A stretch of 64,000 bases of DNA from Rugalucina vietnamica (GCA_964017185.1 OZ024878.1:18789851-18853850), one strand, 5' to 3'; shown: positions 1 through 11,750, numbered from the stretch's first letter. Translations and numbers: made by a program. Notes: generated by a model not told the origin, from the letters alone.

Positions 1-413
1 GGAAATTAATCTTGGTCGTTCCATCAGGTGGAATTGTCGGTATAACACCGTTTTTTTTTTGTTGCTGGTATTCGGCCGCATACTTCCGCATTGAAATTGG
101 GTGGCAATGCAAGGTTGAATGGGTTTAAAATCAATTTTTAATGATTTTGTCATTTTTCACTCAAAAATCAATCAGAAGTGCTAAATTGAGTTCAGTTTTC
201 GCTGAACGATTCTCGGGCGAGGGGCAAGCTGACTTCGCTATAAACAAAGCGCACAAGGTGTCCCTGAAAGGTAGAAATAACCTGTATATCAGTTGCGTTT
301 TTAATGGTTTTAAGTATACTTATTTAAAAAAACTGTTTTCGTTTAATATAAATTGTTAGAATATGATTAAATGACCTCTACAAAGTCAGGCCACCTATGA
401 AACAAACACGCTT

Positions 414-3400
414 TTAAGCCTTAGACAGATACTGAGATACAGACCTACAATCTGACTCTGTGGGAACTTCTGGGCTAAGGTCAACCTCAAGATTCTCTTC
501 TTCTCCAACTATTTCTTCTATTGGGTCCAAACTGCCATAAACTGAAACATATCAATTTGAAACATTTTTTTTAAACTATACATGTATTTGTTTTCGTTTG
601 TTAGTTTTCTGGTTTAATGTCTCAATCAACAGTTTTTCAGTCATTTTGGGACAGAGCCAGACTAATCATAATCATAATTTTACTATAAAGACAGCTGAGT
701 AATTGTAATTTAATTGTTACTGATAACCCTGTAATCGCCCAATCTCTGGCCCACAGCTTCCTGGGTATTAACTAGTACAAAGAGAAGTTAACATGTCTTG
801 CTGAAAGACACAGCCAAGTATTAGTGGGGTTTGAACCCTCAACCCCTGAGTAATAACATACTACCCACTATGTCACTGCACACCCGTCACTATATGAGCC
901 GCGACGCGAGAAAACCGGTCTTCGGGGTTTCCAACCAGGTCTGACACAAACCGACATGTACAGTCCCAGAAGCAGCATAGAAGCTTGAAATTTCGGATTT
1001 AATAAGCAGAGAAAGTGTACTATCCGTGTAGCGAAAACAAAGGCGCTGATCAGCTTCGCAGTTACTGCGAAGCTGATCTGCGCCTTTGTTTTCGCATAGG
1101 CAAAAATACAGTTTTCTTGTGACGCGGCTCATATTTTTTTAACAATATATTTTTTCAATTTGTTTTTAACTCCTTTACATCATTATCAACAACTTCAATG
1201 TTATATTGGGACATTCAGTGATCATAACATCACTGTTCCTGGGCAACCCTCTCAGAAGCAGATTACCCGTATTTAGTGCACATTTAATTATGTTTTCACC
1301 ATTGAATGACAACTTCTTTTCTAGAATCAGTGGCTGTAAAAATATTTTCATGACCAAATCTTCATGAAAAGAAAGTAAAAGATCCATTACAGGTCAGCAA
1401 ATCTGAGCTAAAGCATTAGACACTATAAAAGGAACAGCTACGTGGGAAAACCAACATTGAACAATTTTGGGTTCCCGACCAAGTCCGACACAGACCTGAC
1501 TGTACAGTCACAGAAGACTAGAAGCTTGAAATTTCGGATTAAGAAGAAGAGGGATTGCACTATCCTTGTAGCAATAACAAAGGTGCTGATCAGCTGTGCA
1601 GTTACTGCACAGCTGATCTGCATCGTTGTTTTCACCTGAGAGTTTAGTTTGTTTTCTTATGCAGTGGCTCAAATACTATAAATGATCTTTATTTTACTAG
1701 AAGATCATTGTTGAAATTTTGTGCAACGCGGGTGTAATAAACTGCAATGTTTTTAACAGACAGCTTGGTTTTACTTTGGTAATGCTGGTCAATGTCAGGC
1801 CTGGCCCCGAGGTTATAAAACTTTTTTCATGCTCAACTCAGCTGAGACTAAAATTATCCTGCTCATAAATGTTAAAATGCCAACAATTGTTGGCATTTTT
1901 AACTTTTATTAGCAAGATAAATTACAGGCTTTGGCAATATGAACCTTAAATTTGAACCAATTTTGGTTATTTCATTAATTATGAGCAGTTTAAATTTCAT
2001 GCTCAGCTGAGTTGAGCATGAAAAAAGTTTTATAACCTCCGGACCTGGTCACACTGTTTATCCAGGGACAATCAATGCAACTGAGAACAACCGACACAGA
2101 TTAAACCAATATCAAGCTACAGGTAAACCTCATTATAACGCTATCGTTGGGATCTACAGAAACAGACCATGTTATAAGAAAACAGTGTTATAATGAGGGT
2201 GCTAACGATAGACATTTTGTAAAATAATCATTTTGGGAGCCATAACATGGCCGTGCTATAATGAATACCACATTATAATGAGGTATAACTGTAATGTATA
2301 TGGTTCAAATAAGTTCTCAGACTGGTATTTACTCCCTACTTTAATTACTGATTTGATTTCACTTTTGTTGTCTTTGTTAGTTGTTCCACAGAGGTACTGA
2401 CAGCCTACAGTTTTATATTGATATGATCATGTTTTTGTTCTCAGTTTTGTTGATAGCCTCTGGATAACTGGTCCCGAGGTTATAAAAAATGTTCACGCTC
2501 AGCTGAGACTAAAATTTATCCTGCGCATAAATGTTAAAATGCCAACAACTGTTGGCATTTTAAAATTCATGAGCAGGATAAATTACTGGCTTTGATGGTC
2601 TATCACCAAAACTTAAATTCATTTTTGCTATTTCTGACAGTATATTTAAGAGCAGTTGAAATTTCATGCTCAGCTGAGTTGAGCATGAAATAAGTTTACA
2701 ACATCAGGGCCTGTTGTGTAGTGAGCACCAGTGTACAGCCCAAAATTCAGATTTTCTCCTACTCACCAGATGATCTCCCACCCTGTTCTTGCCAATCTTC
2801 TGTGTAACCATTCTCCCTGAAAAAAAACATTTTGACATCAATAATGTACATGTGAAAAAATTTGATATGTCGGGTTAAAGGAAGACTTGAAACAGCCATA
2901 CTCTAGACCATAAGGAAAACATGTCCATGTAATGTACCCTTTAATATACCCACTTTTATGTAAGAAAACTGGGGTACACATTGGTATACATTTTTCTTAT
3001 TTTTTATCTAAAACAGAGATTGTGGGTACTCGTTAAAACCGCCATGGCAAGGCTTACATGTACCCACAATCAATGTCCTTAAGCAAAAGTATTATTCCAT
3101 TCGTTTCCAATGAAATTTTCAATTTTTAAGGCTGAAAAAAAGTCTCGATAATTGCATGGTCAAGTTTTCGTAAAACTTTAACTATAATAGGCTATCAAAG
3201 ACTGCATAATTTACTCACACTTGAATTCTAGAACTCACTAGTAATTGGGGAAATAAAATTTTCTCTTCATAAAAGCCACATAAAAATTTCCAAACTTTCT
3301 AGACATTAAACAACCAAGTTTATGACCAGACTGCACACAAACTCGCATTAACTTACACAGGTTTGTCTAGTCCAGGAGGACACTCCTGTGAAGCTGGTGA

Positions 3401-4605
3401 TTTCGCTATCTTCGCTATCTTATACAGCTCCTCCTGAAAGCAAAGTTACTCAAAATTACCATGACAAAAGACTTGATAAAGTGAGTATCTGATGATAACT
3501 GATGATAATTGAGCCGTGACGCGAGAAAACCGTTGTTCAGGGTTTCCGACCAGGTGTGATACAAATCGGCCTGTACAGTCACAGAAGCTGGCTAGAGGCT
3601 TGAAATTTTGGCTATAAGTAAAGGCGAATTGTACTATCAGAGTAGCAAAACAAAGGCGCTGATCAGCTGTGCAGTTACTGCACAGCTGATCTACACCTTT
3701 GTTTTCGCATAGGCAAAAAACCAGTTTCCTCATGATGCGGCTCAATTATCTAAAGGATACTTTTGCTCGTTTCTTCAAAATAAGAATGCTGCAGAGGTCG
3801 ATATCGCACCTGCATTGGGCAAAATAACTTAGAGAATAGGTATCTTTTAGGCCATATCATGGTCAAGGTGCATGCTGCAGGGGTTATTCTGGCCCCGAAA
3901 TACGATGATCAAGAAAATGGCTCATTCAGCCTAAATTGGTGAAATTTTACAATCATTCTGCCAATTTCAATGAGATTTTTGGCTAAACATTGAGCAAATC
4001 TCTCACAATCTCCCCAGAAAATAATCCCTGATGCTGGAAGGATATATGACAACTACTATGCCAGGTTTCATGTTTGTAGCTATCACTGCAGTGCTACATA
4101 CAGAAATCAAGAAACATAATCTTGGCACAAAAATAACTGTAAAACATACATGTAGGTCAAATTCAGCTGGTCAAAGTGCAAGCCTGAATGGTATATTGAC
4201 TATATTCAGGAAAATTACTATGAAAACTGAGCCGCCGCATGGGAAAACCAACAATCTGCATAGGCGAAAACAAAGCCGCAGATCAGCCGTGCAGTAAATG
4301 CACGGCTGATCAGTGCTTTTGTTTTCGCTCCAGCGATAGTGCAATACCTCTTCCTCTAAAATCCAAAATTTCAAGGTTCTAGCCTGCTCCTAAGATTATT
4401 ATAAACAGGCCGGTTTGTGTCGGACTTGGTCGGAAACCCAAATTGTTGGTTTTCTCACGCACAGGCTCAACTGACTTTTATGCTTGTATTTCTTCTGACC
4501 TTAGAATATTGGAAACACGGCAACTGTCCCTGTTTATCAGTTTGGCTTGAACCATGATCTGGGAAGATCTGTTTTTTGTCCTTGTCAAGCTCAACCTCCT
4601 CTATT
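414..4605 (-). CDS. 3' part of an unrecognised multi-exon gene (four exons)
   Basis: Four exons on the minus strand can be joined: 4500-4605, 3357-3433, 2767-2816 and 414-541 (stop TAA at 414-416). Each is bounded by AG and GT sites (for example TTTTTTTTCAG before the third and GTAAGT after the second). The phases agree at every junction: phase 0, then 2, then 1. The 361 nt encode about 119 C-terminal residues. The piece is hydrophilic, with a proline/glycine stretch (ECPPGLDKPV) and an acidic tail (EEIVGEEENLEVDLSPE). I recognise no domain and assign no function. The start and upstream exons are not found. MITE copies A3 and A4 and foldback copies sit in the introns. The agreement of phases is the main evidence that this is real; an alternative donor exists inside the last exon (GTAGGTCTGT). 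Confidence 0.6.
600..886 (-). repeat. tRNA-derived SINE with conserved core
   Basis: On the minus strand a tRNA-like head (B box GGTTCAAACCC near 827-837) is followed by the 'caagacatgtta' segment. A core then ends near 604-660 with 'caacagtttttcagtcatttt'-like sequence. The same head-core arrangement recurs at 63,004-63,175 (minus), and the core alone recurs at about 59,762-59,830. It lies downstream of the last exon of the 0.4-4.6 kb gene, within its intron. Confidence 0.65.
896..1130. mobile_element. MITE family A, copy A1
   Basis: About 235 bp running from GAGCC to GGCTC with about 20-bp terminal inverted repeats. It is flanked by the direct 4-bp duplication ATAT (892-895 and 1131-1134). 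A near-perfect internal hairpin occupies 1031-1095, with arms GCGAAAACAAAGGCGC and its complement. It has no coding capacity; the open frame across it is a by-product of the hairpin. Confidence 0.9.
1437..1670. mobile_element. MITE family A, copy A2 (degraded ends)
   Basis: Same internal layout as A1, with the TIR continuation GTGGGAAAACCAACA and hairpin loop CTGTGCAGTTACTGCACAG, but the left terminal bases are degenerate. No clear target duplication. Confidence 0.75.
1800..2047. mobile_element. Foldback MITE family C, copy 1
   Basis: The ends GAGGTTATAAAACTTTTTTC and its complement flank a central palindrome (CCAACAATTGTTGG) and CAGCTGAG motifs. Closely similar copies lie at 2469-2712 and 52,034-52,282, so this is a dispersed family of about 245 bp. 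Confidence 0.8.
2128..2287. repeat. Dispersed repeat family D ('CCTCATTATAAC' motifs)
   Basis: Repeated CCTCATTATAAC / GTTATAATGAGG motifs occur in both orientations, with an inner 'ccataacatgg' segment. A second copy in the opposite orientation is at 56,158-56,342. It is probably a short non-autonomous DNA element; no target duplication was identified. Confidence 0.65.
2469..2712. mobile_element. Foldback MITE family C, copy 2
   Basis: Same organisation as the copy at 1800-2047: GAGGTTATAAAA end, CCAACAACTGTTGG centre and CATGCTCAGCTGAGTTGAGC in the right arm. It lies less than 450 bp from copy 1 in the same orientation. Confidence 0.8.
2913..3173. mobile_element. Foldback MITE family B, copy 1
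   Basis: The terminal inverted repeats GGAAAACATGTCCATG and CATGGTCAAGTTTTCG flank a central palindrome of the type GATTGTGGGTAC...GTACCCACAATC. The family is about 250 bp. Better-preserved copies are at 46,262-46,525 and 51,450-51,695. Confidence 0.75.
3511..3743. mobile_element. MITE family A, copy A3
   Basis: GAGCC...GGCTC ends with the 4-bp target duplication AATT on both sides (3507-3510 and 3744-3747). The hairpin loop carries CTGTGCAGTTACTGCACAG. It lies in the intron just upstream of the 3357-3433 exon of the unrecognised gene. Confidence 0.9.
4229..4468. mobile_element. MITE family A, copy A4 (reverse orientation)
   Basis: Same family with the hairpin near the left end. The target duplication AACT is present at 4225-4228 and 4469-4472. 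The hairpin centre is variant (GCCGTGCAGTAAATGCACGGC), with matching changes on both arms. Confidence 0.9.
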
Positions 4606-4777
4606 CTAAAATCCGACTAGCTGTCCATTTAACTGAAAATAAGCTACACATGTAAATCTGGTGGTTTAAAATACATAAGTAATGACCAAAAAACTACACA
4701 CATTCATCATCATATTGAGGATTTAAGCAAGAATTTTAAGCAAGATTTTGGGGAAAATTAGGTCGGAAACTGGAAAC

Positions 4778-4890
4778 CAGAGGACCAATGGTCCTGTAAA
4801 CGCTCACCTGAGATCTGCTGCATATACCAATAAACATGTTTGAATATCATGGTATTTAACTCTAGTGCAGGGCAGATGAAGACTTTAATC
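4778..4890 (-). repeat. Terminal fragment of dispersed repeat F ('AGGACCAATGGTCCT')
   Basis: Contains AGAGGACCAATGGTCCTG followed by 'aaacgctcacctgagatc'. The same end is seen at 63,890-64,000 in this orientation and at 24,000-24,123 reversed, where it terminates the longer element starting at 22,807. Confidence 0.7.
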
Positions 4891-4984
4891 AACAATTTTC
4901 TCGAACATTTTTAGTCATTCAAAACAGCTTTGACATTTGGGTAGCTTTGTGGTTGATCTCAATTGCCACTTAGAATAATGATTT

Positions 4985-5217
4985 GAGCCGCCTCGTGGGA
5001 AAACCAACAATGTGGTTTCCGAACAGGTCTGACACAAACCGGCCTGTACAAGCACAGAAAAGAGCTAGAAGCTTGAAATTTTGGAGTTAAAGAGAGGAGG
5101 AATTGTACTATCCGAGTAGCGAAAACAAAGGCGCTGATCAGCTTCGCGGTACCGCGAAGCTGATCTGCGCCTTTGTTTTCGCCTATGCAGATTGTTGGTT
5201 TTCACATGAGGCGGCTC
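4985..5217. mobile_element. MITE family A, copy A5
   Basis: Well-preserved copy with target duplication ATTT (4981-4984 and 5218-5221). The hairpin centre GCTTCGCGGTACCGCGAAGC is symmetric. Confidence 0.9.
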
Positions 5218-5570
5218 ATTTAATGGCTAGCCACTATGTTAGTGTTTGAAAATCCCCAAACCCCAAATAAACAAATACATGTTAAACCATGTCAAACAAT
5301 GTCAATCAGCCCTTAATAAAACAATTTGAAAACATCCTTATAAGTGACCACAAAATGATTGACAGAAATATTTTACTGGTTGCTGGTACAATCAATTGCC
5401 CCTGTCACTCTAAGATTTTGAGGGTATGCAAGGGAAATTCAGTTTAGCAGTTTGTTTCGTCAAATGGACAGGTTATTTTTTTTATTCGTCCTAGTTGACG
5501 TTGTAAATCTTTATGTATTTTCTCATAATAAGGTAGCTTATGAGTGTTCTTTGCTTTCTTATTTACCGGT

Positions 5571-5720
5571 CCCGATAGCGTAATTGTTAGAGCGTTCGCT
5601 TCGGAAGCGGGAGGCGCGGGTTCTAATCCGGGCCGCGTCATACCAAAGACGTTAAAAATGGTACGAGTGGCTACCTTGCTTGGCGCTCAGCATTAATAAG
5701 GCAAGCACCGGCTTCTCTTC
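5571..5720 (+). repeat. tRNA-derived SINE (tRNA-Pro-like head)
   Basis: The head resembles a tRNA. The A-box region has TAGCGTAATTGTTAGAGCG, an anticodon-like loop TTCGGAA would read CGG, and a T-arm has GGTTCTAATCC. The tail 'ctaccttgcttggcgctcag' belongs to a SINE body rather than a tRNA 3' end. I call it a SINE, not a functional tRNA gene. Confidence 0.7.
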
Positions 5721-5844
5721 TCTCAAAAAGACAACTTCAATGGTGAGAGCTCCATGTAATACTCTGTTTATGAGGTGTTTGGAGTACTTGGCAGATTCAG
5801 ATATACTTTAAAAAAAAACACACACATTTTTTGGCTTGTCTTAC

Positions 5845-6528
5845 CAGGCTCTGCTCAAGCCAAGATTTAGGTAGTGTACTCGGAGGTAATTTTGGTACGG
5901 ACGTGCCGCCCGATACTTTAAAACATACCCCATTCATATATCTGGTAATCGAAAAAAGGGACCCATTCATATATCATGCCTTTGAAAAAAGTAACCCATT
6001 CATATATTTGATTGTACAAAATTTTGACCTTTCTGAGCTGTGTATGTCAGCAAAAAAGTGCTCTTAAACATGGATGTCCGAAATTTGGTCATTCACAGAC
6101 TAGATATGGAAAAATGGGGCTATTCATATATTTTGACTTGTAAAAGGTAACCCATTCATATATCTGGCAAGGCTGAAAAAGGGGGATATTCGGGCGGCAC
6201 ATCCCTACTATGTCATATATAGGTAGTTACCCACTCCCCACTCCCCCCAAGATTATCCCTTCCACTTATGAAATAGAGGAATTTGCAAAAAATTCTCTAA
6301 CAGATTTTGCTGAGAAATGTTTCATTAGAAAGCTGCATATTTTGCAAGCAACTTTGGCCAGGAATGATGCTGCAATTTTTGCATAGCTATTTGTTTTCCC
6401 AGGGTCTCTATAGAAGAGACCCTGGTTTTCCTCAGTATTAGCAATTTCATGCACATTTTCAAACCTCAATGGAGGTACAAAACCTCGATTGAGGTACGCT
6501 ACCCAAATCCTGGCTTGAGCAGAGCCTG
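5845..6528. mobile_element. Non-autonomous DNA transposon with 37-bp TIRs
   Basis: CAGGCTCTGCTCAAGCCA at the left (5845 on) is mirrored by TGGCTTGAGCAGAGCCTG ending at 6528; the inverted match extends to about 37 bp. The pentamer CTTAC lies directly outside both ends (5840-5844 and 6529-6533) as a likely target duplication. The interior has several 'cccattcatatat' direct repeats. An internal segment recurs in reverse at 62,461-62,580. There is no transposase. Confidence 0.8.
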
Positions 6529-6579
6529 CTTACCTATTGAGGTAATCGACACCAGATTTGCAAGTATCTAGCCCTATCT

Positions 6580-6802
6580 AGTAAAACCGGGGTATGAGAG
6601 GGTTTATCTTTTTTTCTTATTTTTGATTCAAAACATAGATTGTGGGTACTCGTTTGAACTCCCTCGGCGAGGCGGTTCTAACATGTACCCATAATCTATG
6701 TTTTGAGCAAAAATAAGAAAACTAACAATATTTCTCTGATTAAATTTTCATTTGTTTTGCAACTGAAAAATATCTCTGTATTGCATGGGCAAGTTTTCGT
6801 AC
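6580..6802. mobile_element. Foldback MITE family B, copy 2 (left end incomplete)
   Basis: The central palindrome GATTGTGGGTAC...GTACCCATAATC is intact and the right end GCATGGGCAAGTTTTCG is conserved. The left terminal repeat is eroded. Confidence 0.7.
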
Positions 6803-7387
6803 TGTTTTGCATCATTGGCATTGTACCGGTTAGTGGCATACCACGGTTAGAGGGTCAGATCAGGGAAGTGTAATATACAAGGAATAAGCTCAGAACGACT
6901 TCAAACGCCCCATCATTGTAACCGCCAGTTTATCACCTACTTGACATAAATTGATAAGTACTTGCGATAATTGCGCAATATTGCATGGTTTTCCGCCATC
7001 CAGTATCGAAAATCCCTTATCTGGCCGAAACAGCAACCTGTCACGCTTTTATTTGCATCATTTATATATTCATTTTAATAAATAAATATAAATTTACGAT
7101 ATTTAAAACATGTTTGACTGGCAGTAGCTGGTCCAGTATGGTGTAATTTGTAATGATCAAGGCAGATCCGAAAGCATTCCTTGAAAATTATCCATGAAAA
7201 TACATGATTTTAGGTCATTCTTGTAAAGAGTTTGTAATGTAATATGAATAGAATGTGCTAGATCAGCTGGCTAACTGTCACTCTGCTCCGCTTCTGTACC
7301 TCGTTACACTTCCATGACTTCGTCAGTAGGAGAGGTTTATCGGAATACCGATGGAAATATTCCGTCTAGGAATGTGCATGCTAACTA

Positions 7388-7535
7388 CAATTCTAACACG
7401 ACGTTATCGTCTTTCCCATTGAACCTAATGGAAACGTCACAGTTTGCAAAATAATTCACTGTAAACAAAATAACGCGCGTGAGGTGGCGTTGTGACGTCG
7501 CACATAAACATTCATATCCGCCGAGAAGGAGTCCA
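7388..7535. repeat. Dispersed repeat family E, copy 1
   Basis: A block with 'cccattgaacctaatggaaa' and 'gcacataaacattcat' is shared with 12,008-12,160 over about 150 bp. Its class is unknown. The rest of 6803-7583 shows no gene. Confidence 0.6.
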
Positions 7536-7583
7536 TTGGAAAACATTTTGAAATACTAGAATTTGTTTTCTATGTGAAAACTG

Positions 7584-9200
7584 ATGTCTCCCCCCTTTCT
7601 ACGTGCATGTCCAAAATATGCAAGCAAAAGTTATAGTTCTTGTGCATCACATATCCTGTCACTCTGTTTTGTAAGTGTACCAAGTTTCATTGAAATATCT
7701 CTTACGGTTTTCAAGTTATAGAGGGGGCACGAAAGTGTTTGGAAAATAATCAAAGGGAAATAACTCCAAAGATATGAAAGCAAGAGTAATGATTCTTGTG
7801 CATCATGCTTTATAAGTGGACCATGTTTCATTGAAAAATCTCTAATGGTTTTTGAGTTATAGAGCAGACACGAAATTGAATGAAAAATAATCAAAGGAAA
7901 ATAACTCCAAGATATGCCAGCAAGAGTTATGGTTCTTTAGCATGACACATCATCTCATCGTGCTTTATAAGTTTACCAAGTTTCATTGAAATATTTCTTA
8001 TGGTTTTCAAGTTATAGAGTGGACATGAAATTGTATGGAAAAATAATCAAAGGGAAATAACTCCAAAGATATGAAAGCAAGAGTTATAATTCTTGTGCAT
8101 GACACATCGTCTCATCATGTTTTATAAGTGTACCAAGTTTCACTGAAATTTCTCTTACGGTTTTCAAGTTATAGGGTGGACACGAAATTGTATGGAAAAT
8201 AATCAAAGGGAAATTACTCCAAAGATATGCAAGCAAGAGTTATGGTTCTTTAGCATGACACGTAATCTCATCGTGCTTTATAAGTGTACCAAGTTTCATT
8301 GAAATAACTCTTACGATTTTCGAGTTATAAAGCGGACACGAAATTGTATGGAAAATAATCAAAGGGAAATAACTCATAAAATACTCAAGCCAGAGTTATG
8401 ATTCTTGTGCATGACACATTGTCTGATCATGCTCACTAAGTGTACCAAGTTTAATTGAAAAATCTTAAATGGTTTTCAAGTTATACAGCGGACAGGAAAT
8501 TGTATCGAAAATAATCAAAGGGAAATAACTCCAAAAATACTCAAGCCAGAGTTATGGTTCTTGTGCATGACACATCGTCTTGTCGTGGTCTACAAATGTA
8601 CAAAGTTTCATTGAAAAATCTTAAACGGTTTTCAAGTTATACAGCGGACACGAAATTGTATCGAAAATAATCGAAGGGAAATAACTCCAAAAATACTCAA
8701 GCTAGAGTTATGGTTCTTGTGCATGACACATCGTCTCGTCGTGGTTTACAAGTGTACCAAGTTTCATTGAAAAATCTTTAACGGTTTTCAAGTTATACAG
8801 CGGACACGAAATTGTATAGAAAATAATCAAAGGGAAATAACTCCAAAAATGCTCAAGCCAGAGTTATGGTTCTTGTGCATGACACATCGCCTAGTCGTGG
8901 TCTACAAGTGTACCAAGTTTCATTGAAAAATCTTTAACGGTTTTCAAGTTATACAGCGGACAGGAAATTGTATCGAAAATAATCAAAGGGAAATAACTCC
9001 AAAAATTCTCAAGCTAGAGTTATGGTTCTTGTGCATGACACATCGTCTCGTCGTGGTTTACAAGTGTACCAAGTTTCATTGAAAAATCTTTAACGGTTTT
9101 CAAGTTATAGAGCGGACACGATTTGTGACGGACAGACAGACAGACAGACAGACGCACGGGGAAAAACAATATGTCTCCCGACCCTGTCGGGGGGAGACAT
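7584..9200. mobile_element. DNA element with inverted ends enclosing a ~156-bp tandem array
   Basis: The ends ATGTCTCCCCCC (7584) and GGGGGGAGACAT (ending 9200) are inverted repeats. Inside are about nine tandem units. The anchor 'aaataatcaaagggaaata' recurs near 7745, 7884, 8041, 8197, 8352, 8508, 8665, 8820 and 8976. Spacing is 155-157 bp except the first interval, which is 139 bp. The array ends in a (GACA)n run near 9128-9155. There is no coding potential. Confidence 0.85.
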
Positions 9201-9771
9201 AATTAGCATTTATTTATTATAAGTCGTGTTAGAATCGAAATAATTTTACTTTACGGTGAATTATCTTTGATTAACCCGTGATGTTGTCGGGCCATCCTTA
9301 AAAAATTCTTTGTTTGCTGTCACCCGACCGACCCTATGTTTTTGGCCCGACTCAAAAAATTTTATTGAAAGTTCTTGGAGAAAATTTTTTTTTCCGATTT
9401 TTCCCCGGTGCCGAATTGGTAATGAAATGATTCGGTTCGGTTCGGTTTCATATTTTTGGTTCGGTTCGCCTTGCGGCAATTAGTCCTACCGACAGACTGG
9501 TTATCAAACGCGGTTTCAAACGCGGATAAAATCATGTATAAATGTGAAGACCAGTCACAATATTTCGGCGACAAATGGCGGAAAAACGCCCAAGAGACGA
9601 TGGGACCGTCGTTTTATGTAGCAGTATATTTCGAAACAACAGCTGTATTTTAAAGAATAGACTATACAGTTTTGACCACGCATGGTCCTGGGAGGATGTC
9701 CTCCGAGACCTATCTCAAGAACTAGAAGATCCTCCCCATAAAACGGAGGAAATAACTATATAAGTTTAACA
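9201..9771. other. No gene recognised
   Basis: Contains a short (GGTTC)n-like stretch near 9430-9470 and short overlapping open frames on both strands. Nothing resembles a conserved domain. Confidence 0.5.
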
Positions 9772-10536
9772 TTGAAACTGTGCAAATGGAGTAAATTATG
9801 GCTGCTAGATTTCTCAGTTCAAAAATGTAAAGTCATTCAATATGGAAATGTACAAAATCACTTCGAGTACAAACTTATAGATTCAGCTGGTAATCTACAA
9901 CCGTTGCCAACGGACTCCACAGAGAAAGACTTAGGAATATGGTTTCAAGACAATTTAAAGTTTGATAAGCATATAAACTATATTGTGAACAGGTCAAATA
10001 AATTACTGGGTTTGATTAAGAGAACATTTAAAGCACTTGATAAGGATTCATTCTTAATTTTGTATAAGAGTCTTGTACGTTCAATATTGGATTATGGAGG
10101 AAGTGTTTACTATCCATCAACGAAAAAGAACATTCAGTTAATTGAGAACATACAACGACGAGCTACAAGAATTGTACCAGAATTAAGAGGACTTACATAC
10201 AGTGAAAGACTCAAAAGCTTAAAACTACCAACGCTACTATATAGAAGAAAGCGGTATGACTTAATACAGTTATATAAGATAGTTCACGGATATGAGGATA
10301 TAAAAGCAGAGAAATTCTTTGAATTTAATGAAAATTGCACGAGAGGCCACCTGTTCAAAATACAGAAAAAAGGATGTAAAAAGAATCTGCGTTTGAATTC
10401 TTTCCCGATGCGTTGCATAAATCAGTGGAACTCTCTAAGTGAAGACATAGTTTCCAGTGACACGGTGCTGAAATTTAAGACCAGACTCGACAGAATTCTC
10501 CTGCCAGACAGATATGATCTGGCAGATATATACTAA
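9772..10536 (+). pseudogene. 5'-truncated non-LTR retrotransposon, C-terminal RT region
   Basis: An open frame of 254 codons matches the segment after the RT palm of jockey/CR1-like non-LTR elements: KCKVIQYG, EKDLGIWFQDNLKFDKHI, then LYKSLVRSILDYG, IENIQRRATRIV and LKLPTLLYRRKRYDLIQLYK. The catalytic motifs are missing, so the copy is dead by 5' truncation. Downstream, the 3' end carries a short tandem tail of CAAGAAT units (about 10,631-10,655), as in elements that lack poly(A). The minus-strand fragment at 12,964-13,707 is a relative. Confidence 0.8.
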
Positions 10537-10678
10537 CTGGACTATCACTTAAACCGGAACCGGATAACGCGAAAAAGTACAGAGCAAAGTAAAGAGAGAG
10601 TATACAAGCTCCAACGAGCTTTCGCGACTCTTCAAGAATCAAGAATCAAGAATCTAAATCACAGGGAGAAGTTTTGAC

Positions 10679-11496
10679 TAGGGATGTCAAAGAATGCCGA
10701 AATTGGTATTCGAATATTCGCATAGGATATTCGAATATATTCGAATATTCGAATGATATACACATCTATGCCCAATAGACCCATTACGATGACTTACTTG
10801 GTGGTACATGTATTGAAAATATTAGGTACATGTATATGCATGGTATCGTATCTGGGCTATACCAATGGCGCCATGTAAGAAAATCAACAAATTTTGCACA
10901 GAAAACTAGACAATCTGGAGGTGTTTAATAATGACGAATCTCTGGGGTTCTGTCTGAGAAAGCAATTACACACAATTATCATCAAGCCAAGATTAAGTTC
11001 TGCATGCATGTCGTTGATATCCGCCACCAAGAATGCTTAGGGTCTATTGTAATCGTGTGCCCTACATGTACTTTGTGAACGGTCTGTTCCTAAAGGATTG
11101 AGTTGTCAATCTATCCAGTCATCATAAGTTTTCACATGACACAGCTAAAATTGTAGGACTTTCACACCTTAAAAACGTTTATTGATTGCAAGCAATCCTT
11201 TCTTCTCAACTTGAATCAAGAAACTTGAATCAACAAAGTGTCAAACTGTTAATTGAGCAATCTCAATTTGCAAGTGTGTCAAAATGTTGGCCATCTTGAA
11301 TTACTCTACAGAAAAGCAGGATTACTGGTCATATTATTTTTCGACCTTTGGCCTTAAATTTCAGTCCTCCTTTAAACTGATAAAAGACATTATTGCAGGT
11401 TAGAAAATTATGCGAATATTCGAATCCAGAAATCGCATTCGAATATTCGTACGAAATGCGAATATTCGAACATTCGAATATTCGTTGACATCCCTA
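10679..11496. mobile_element. Non-autonomous hAT-like element
   Basis: TAGGGATGTCAA at the left end and TTGACATCCCTA at the right end are inverted repeats. The octamer GTTTTGAC flanks both sides (10,671-10,678 and 11,497-11,504). An 8-bp duplication with such ends is typical of hAT transposons. Clusters of ATTCGAATATTCG lie just inside each end. There is no transposase, so it is non-autonomous. Confidence 0.88.
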
Positions 11497-11750
11497 GTTT
11501 TGACCCTAGTTTGAAATATGTTACTTTCACCCTGTCTAGTACAGGTCCTGAACAACAACAGTTCAGCTGTTGATGCATTTTCTGTATTGATGACATCGGC
11601 CAGCAAACTAAGCAAAAAACCTTTGCTGAAAGCTACAGATGGGCCAAGATATACAGGTTTGAACTTCTATATTAAACCCTAGTACGTCACAACTATTAAA
11701 AAAATAAAACTTGGTCCGATTGAAGTGACATCTGGTCATCTATCCCAGAC

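Noticed and set aside
5571..5645. Possible tRNA-Pro gene
   Set aside because: It is followed directly by a SINE body and the acceptor stem does not pair cleanly; similar heads elsewhere also belong to SINEs.
7600..9120. CRISPR-like array
   Set aside because: The 156-bp units are contiguous with no unique spacers, and the genome is eukaryotic; it is a tandem minisatellite within a transposon.
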